Positions 63,284-64,000 of a stretch of 64,000 bases of DNA are shown here, in pieces. The position numbers and the translations under genes are program-made. Position 1 is the stretch's first letter. Each line of letters begins with the position of its first letter. Origin of the DNA: an endosymbiont of Galathealinum brachiosum (GTDB lineage Bacteria > Pseudomonadota > Gammaproteobacteria > SZUA-229). The stretch spans positions 191,850 to 255,849 of the forward strand of contig QFXC01000002.1 of the NCBI GenBank assembly GCA_003349885.1. The letters are read 5' to 3'. The notes under the pieces are model-generated. The model was given only the letters and a program-made list of their open reading frames with translations, was not told the DNA's origin and did not search any database.

Positions 63284-64000
63284 ATGCTTAGTAACATTCA
63301 TTCAGTTCATAATGCAATCTGCAAAGTGCATTTTGCAATCATGCTATACCTGATATTAGCTCTGCTCGGAGCAAAGTATAGCACTGCTGATGTTGTAAAA
63401 CCGGCACTGGTTGAAATTAGTGTCAATGCGAATGGAAATTATCGGGTAGAACTACGCGCCAGCATTGAAGCCATGATGACGGGTATTAATTCTAAATACA
63501 AAAATACTCAGGATTCCCCTTTTGCCATCGAGTATGATGCCCTCAGAGTATTGCAATCTGCACAACTACGGGAAAAATTTATTCCCTTTGAGAATGAACT
63601 TAGCAGGGATATTCGCCTTTATTTTGATAAACAACAGACAAAACTACAAATTACTGAAGTACAAATACCGCCACCGGGTTACACAAAAGTACCCAGAACC
63701 AGTTTAATCGTATTTGAAGGCAAGATAGATAAACAGGTAAAACAACTCTCATGGTATTACCCTGCACGTTTTTCTGATAATGCTATACGTGTCAGGCAAA
63801 TCGATGAAGATAATGAAAAGTGGTACTGGTCACCGTGGCAATGGTTAAGAAACGACCAGCCAAGTAAGTCATTTTCATTAACTGAGGTGTTCACCGAACC
63901 TGCTCTTTTTGATGTGATTTCAGAATATACCCTTGCAGGTTTTGATCACATTATCCCCAAAGGACTGGATCATATTTTATTTATACTGGGTATTTTTCTA
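63284..64000 (+). CDS. HupE/UreJ_2-type membrane protein (partial, C-terminus outside window)
   Basis: The frame runs from the ATG at 63284 through the window end (239 codons). It has an N-terminal hydrophobic helix (about 18-32) and an extended periplasmic-like domain. At about residue 218 begins the family motif DHIIPKGLDHILFILGIFL, typical of HupE/UreJ_2 proteins with membrane helices after it. The start codon is provisional. Metal or hydrogenase/urease-linked roles are known for relatives; this one cannot be assigned. Confidence 0.7.
   Translation, partial: MLSNIHSVHNAICKVHFAIMLYLILALLGAKYSTADVVKPALVEISVNANGNYRVELRASIEAMMTGINSKYKNTQDSPFAIEYDALRVLQSAQLREKFIPFENELSRDIRLYFDKQQTKLQITEVQIPPPGYTKVPRTSLIVFEGKIDKQVKQLSWYYPARFSDNAIRVRQIDEDNEKWYWSPWQWLRNDQPSKSFSLTEVFTEPALFDVISEYTLAGFDHIIPKGLDHILFILGIFL

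Overview
The window is an AT-rich stretch of chromosome from a sulfur-oxidising gammaproteobacterium. The sulfur link rests on a Tat-exported SoxB, a DsrC/TusE-family protein and two DsrE-family proteins. The gammaproteobacterial call rests on the gene order fabD-fabG-acpP-fabF-pabC-mltG-tmk-holB-pilZ-tatD, on a sigma32-type heat-shock promoter in front of grpE, and on YehS, YajD, YbeL and SfsA homologues. No rRNA, tRNA, CRISPR array, phage or intact insertion sequence was seen. Both window edges cut genes: a glutathione S-transferase at the start and a HupE/UreJ_2-type membrane protein at the end.

Region 1 (about 0.7-12.2 kb) is the most unusual part. It reads as a compact sigma54 regulon around an enhancer-binding protein with two PAS domains (3272-5167). 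Five -24/-12 promoters (839, 2932 on the minus strand, 5325, 9304, 9740) each lie downstream of an array of three ACGA-N4-TCGT-like palindromes. The arrays repeat one geometry: starts 21-22 bp then 17 bp apart, and, at four of five promoters, 69-70 bp between the last palindrome and the -24 GG. The controlled genes would be a periplasmic cupredoxin-like protein, an HPP-family (nitrite-type) permease and a nitroreductase; a 40-residue membrane protein; an outer-membrane protein, a soluble histidine kinase, a double cupin and a flavin amine oxidase; a 67-residue membrane protein; and a DsrE-like protein with a PNPOx/ferredoxin-reductase/[2Fe-2S] fusion. The effector is unknown. The gene set suggests redox or nitrogen-oxide stress, which is inference.

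Region 2 (12-25 kb) holds ordinary accessory and housekeeping genes: small RNA-binding and Gre-like proteins, YehS, YajD, a TonB-dependent receptor, an AlkD-like HEAT protein, cupin and porin-like proteins, a histone-like Lys/Ala-rich protein, PPK2 and a YbeL-like zinc ribbon. Region 3 (25-27.7 kb) is an SOS block (SRAP protein, Y-family polymerase, LexA) interleaved with MITE-like palindromic elements. LexA has a non-canonical candidate operator. Region 4 (27.7-41.4 kb) has a c'-type cytochrome, a DUF2892 protein and a FadL-like channel, an OmpR/EnvZ-type pair, a nitrobindin-like protein, a diguanylate cyclase and an EAL protein, then hemF, tatD, pilZ and holB.

Region 5 (41.7-61 kb) contains a DsrC-like protein without the penultimate cysteine and two lipoproteins, which separate holB from tmk. 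Then come tmk-mltG-pabC-pabB-fabF-acpP-fabG-fabD, dapB, a Tat-DsrE protein, dnaJ-dnaK-grpE-hrcA, lolD-lolC and sfsA. The end (61-64 kb) has a Cys-rich secreted protein, soxB and the partial HupE-like gene. At least three families of extragenic inverted repeats are scattered between genes across the window.
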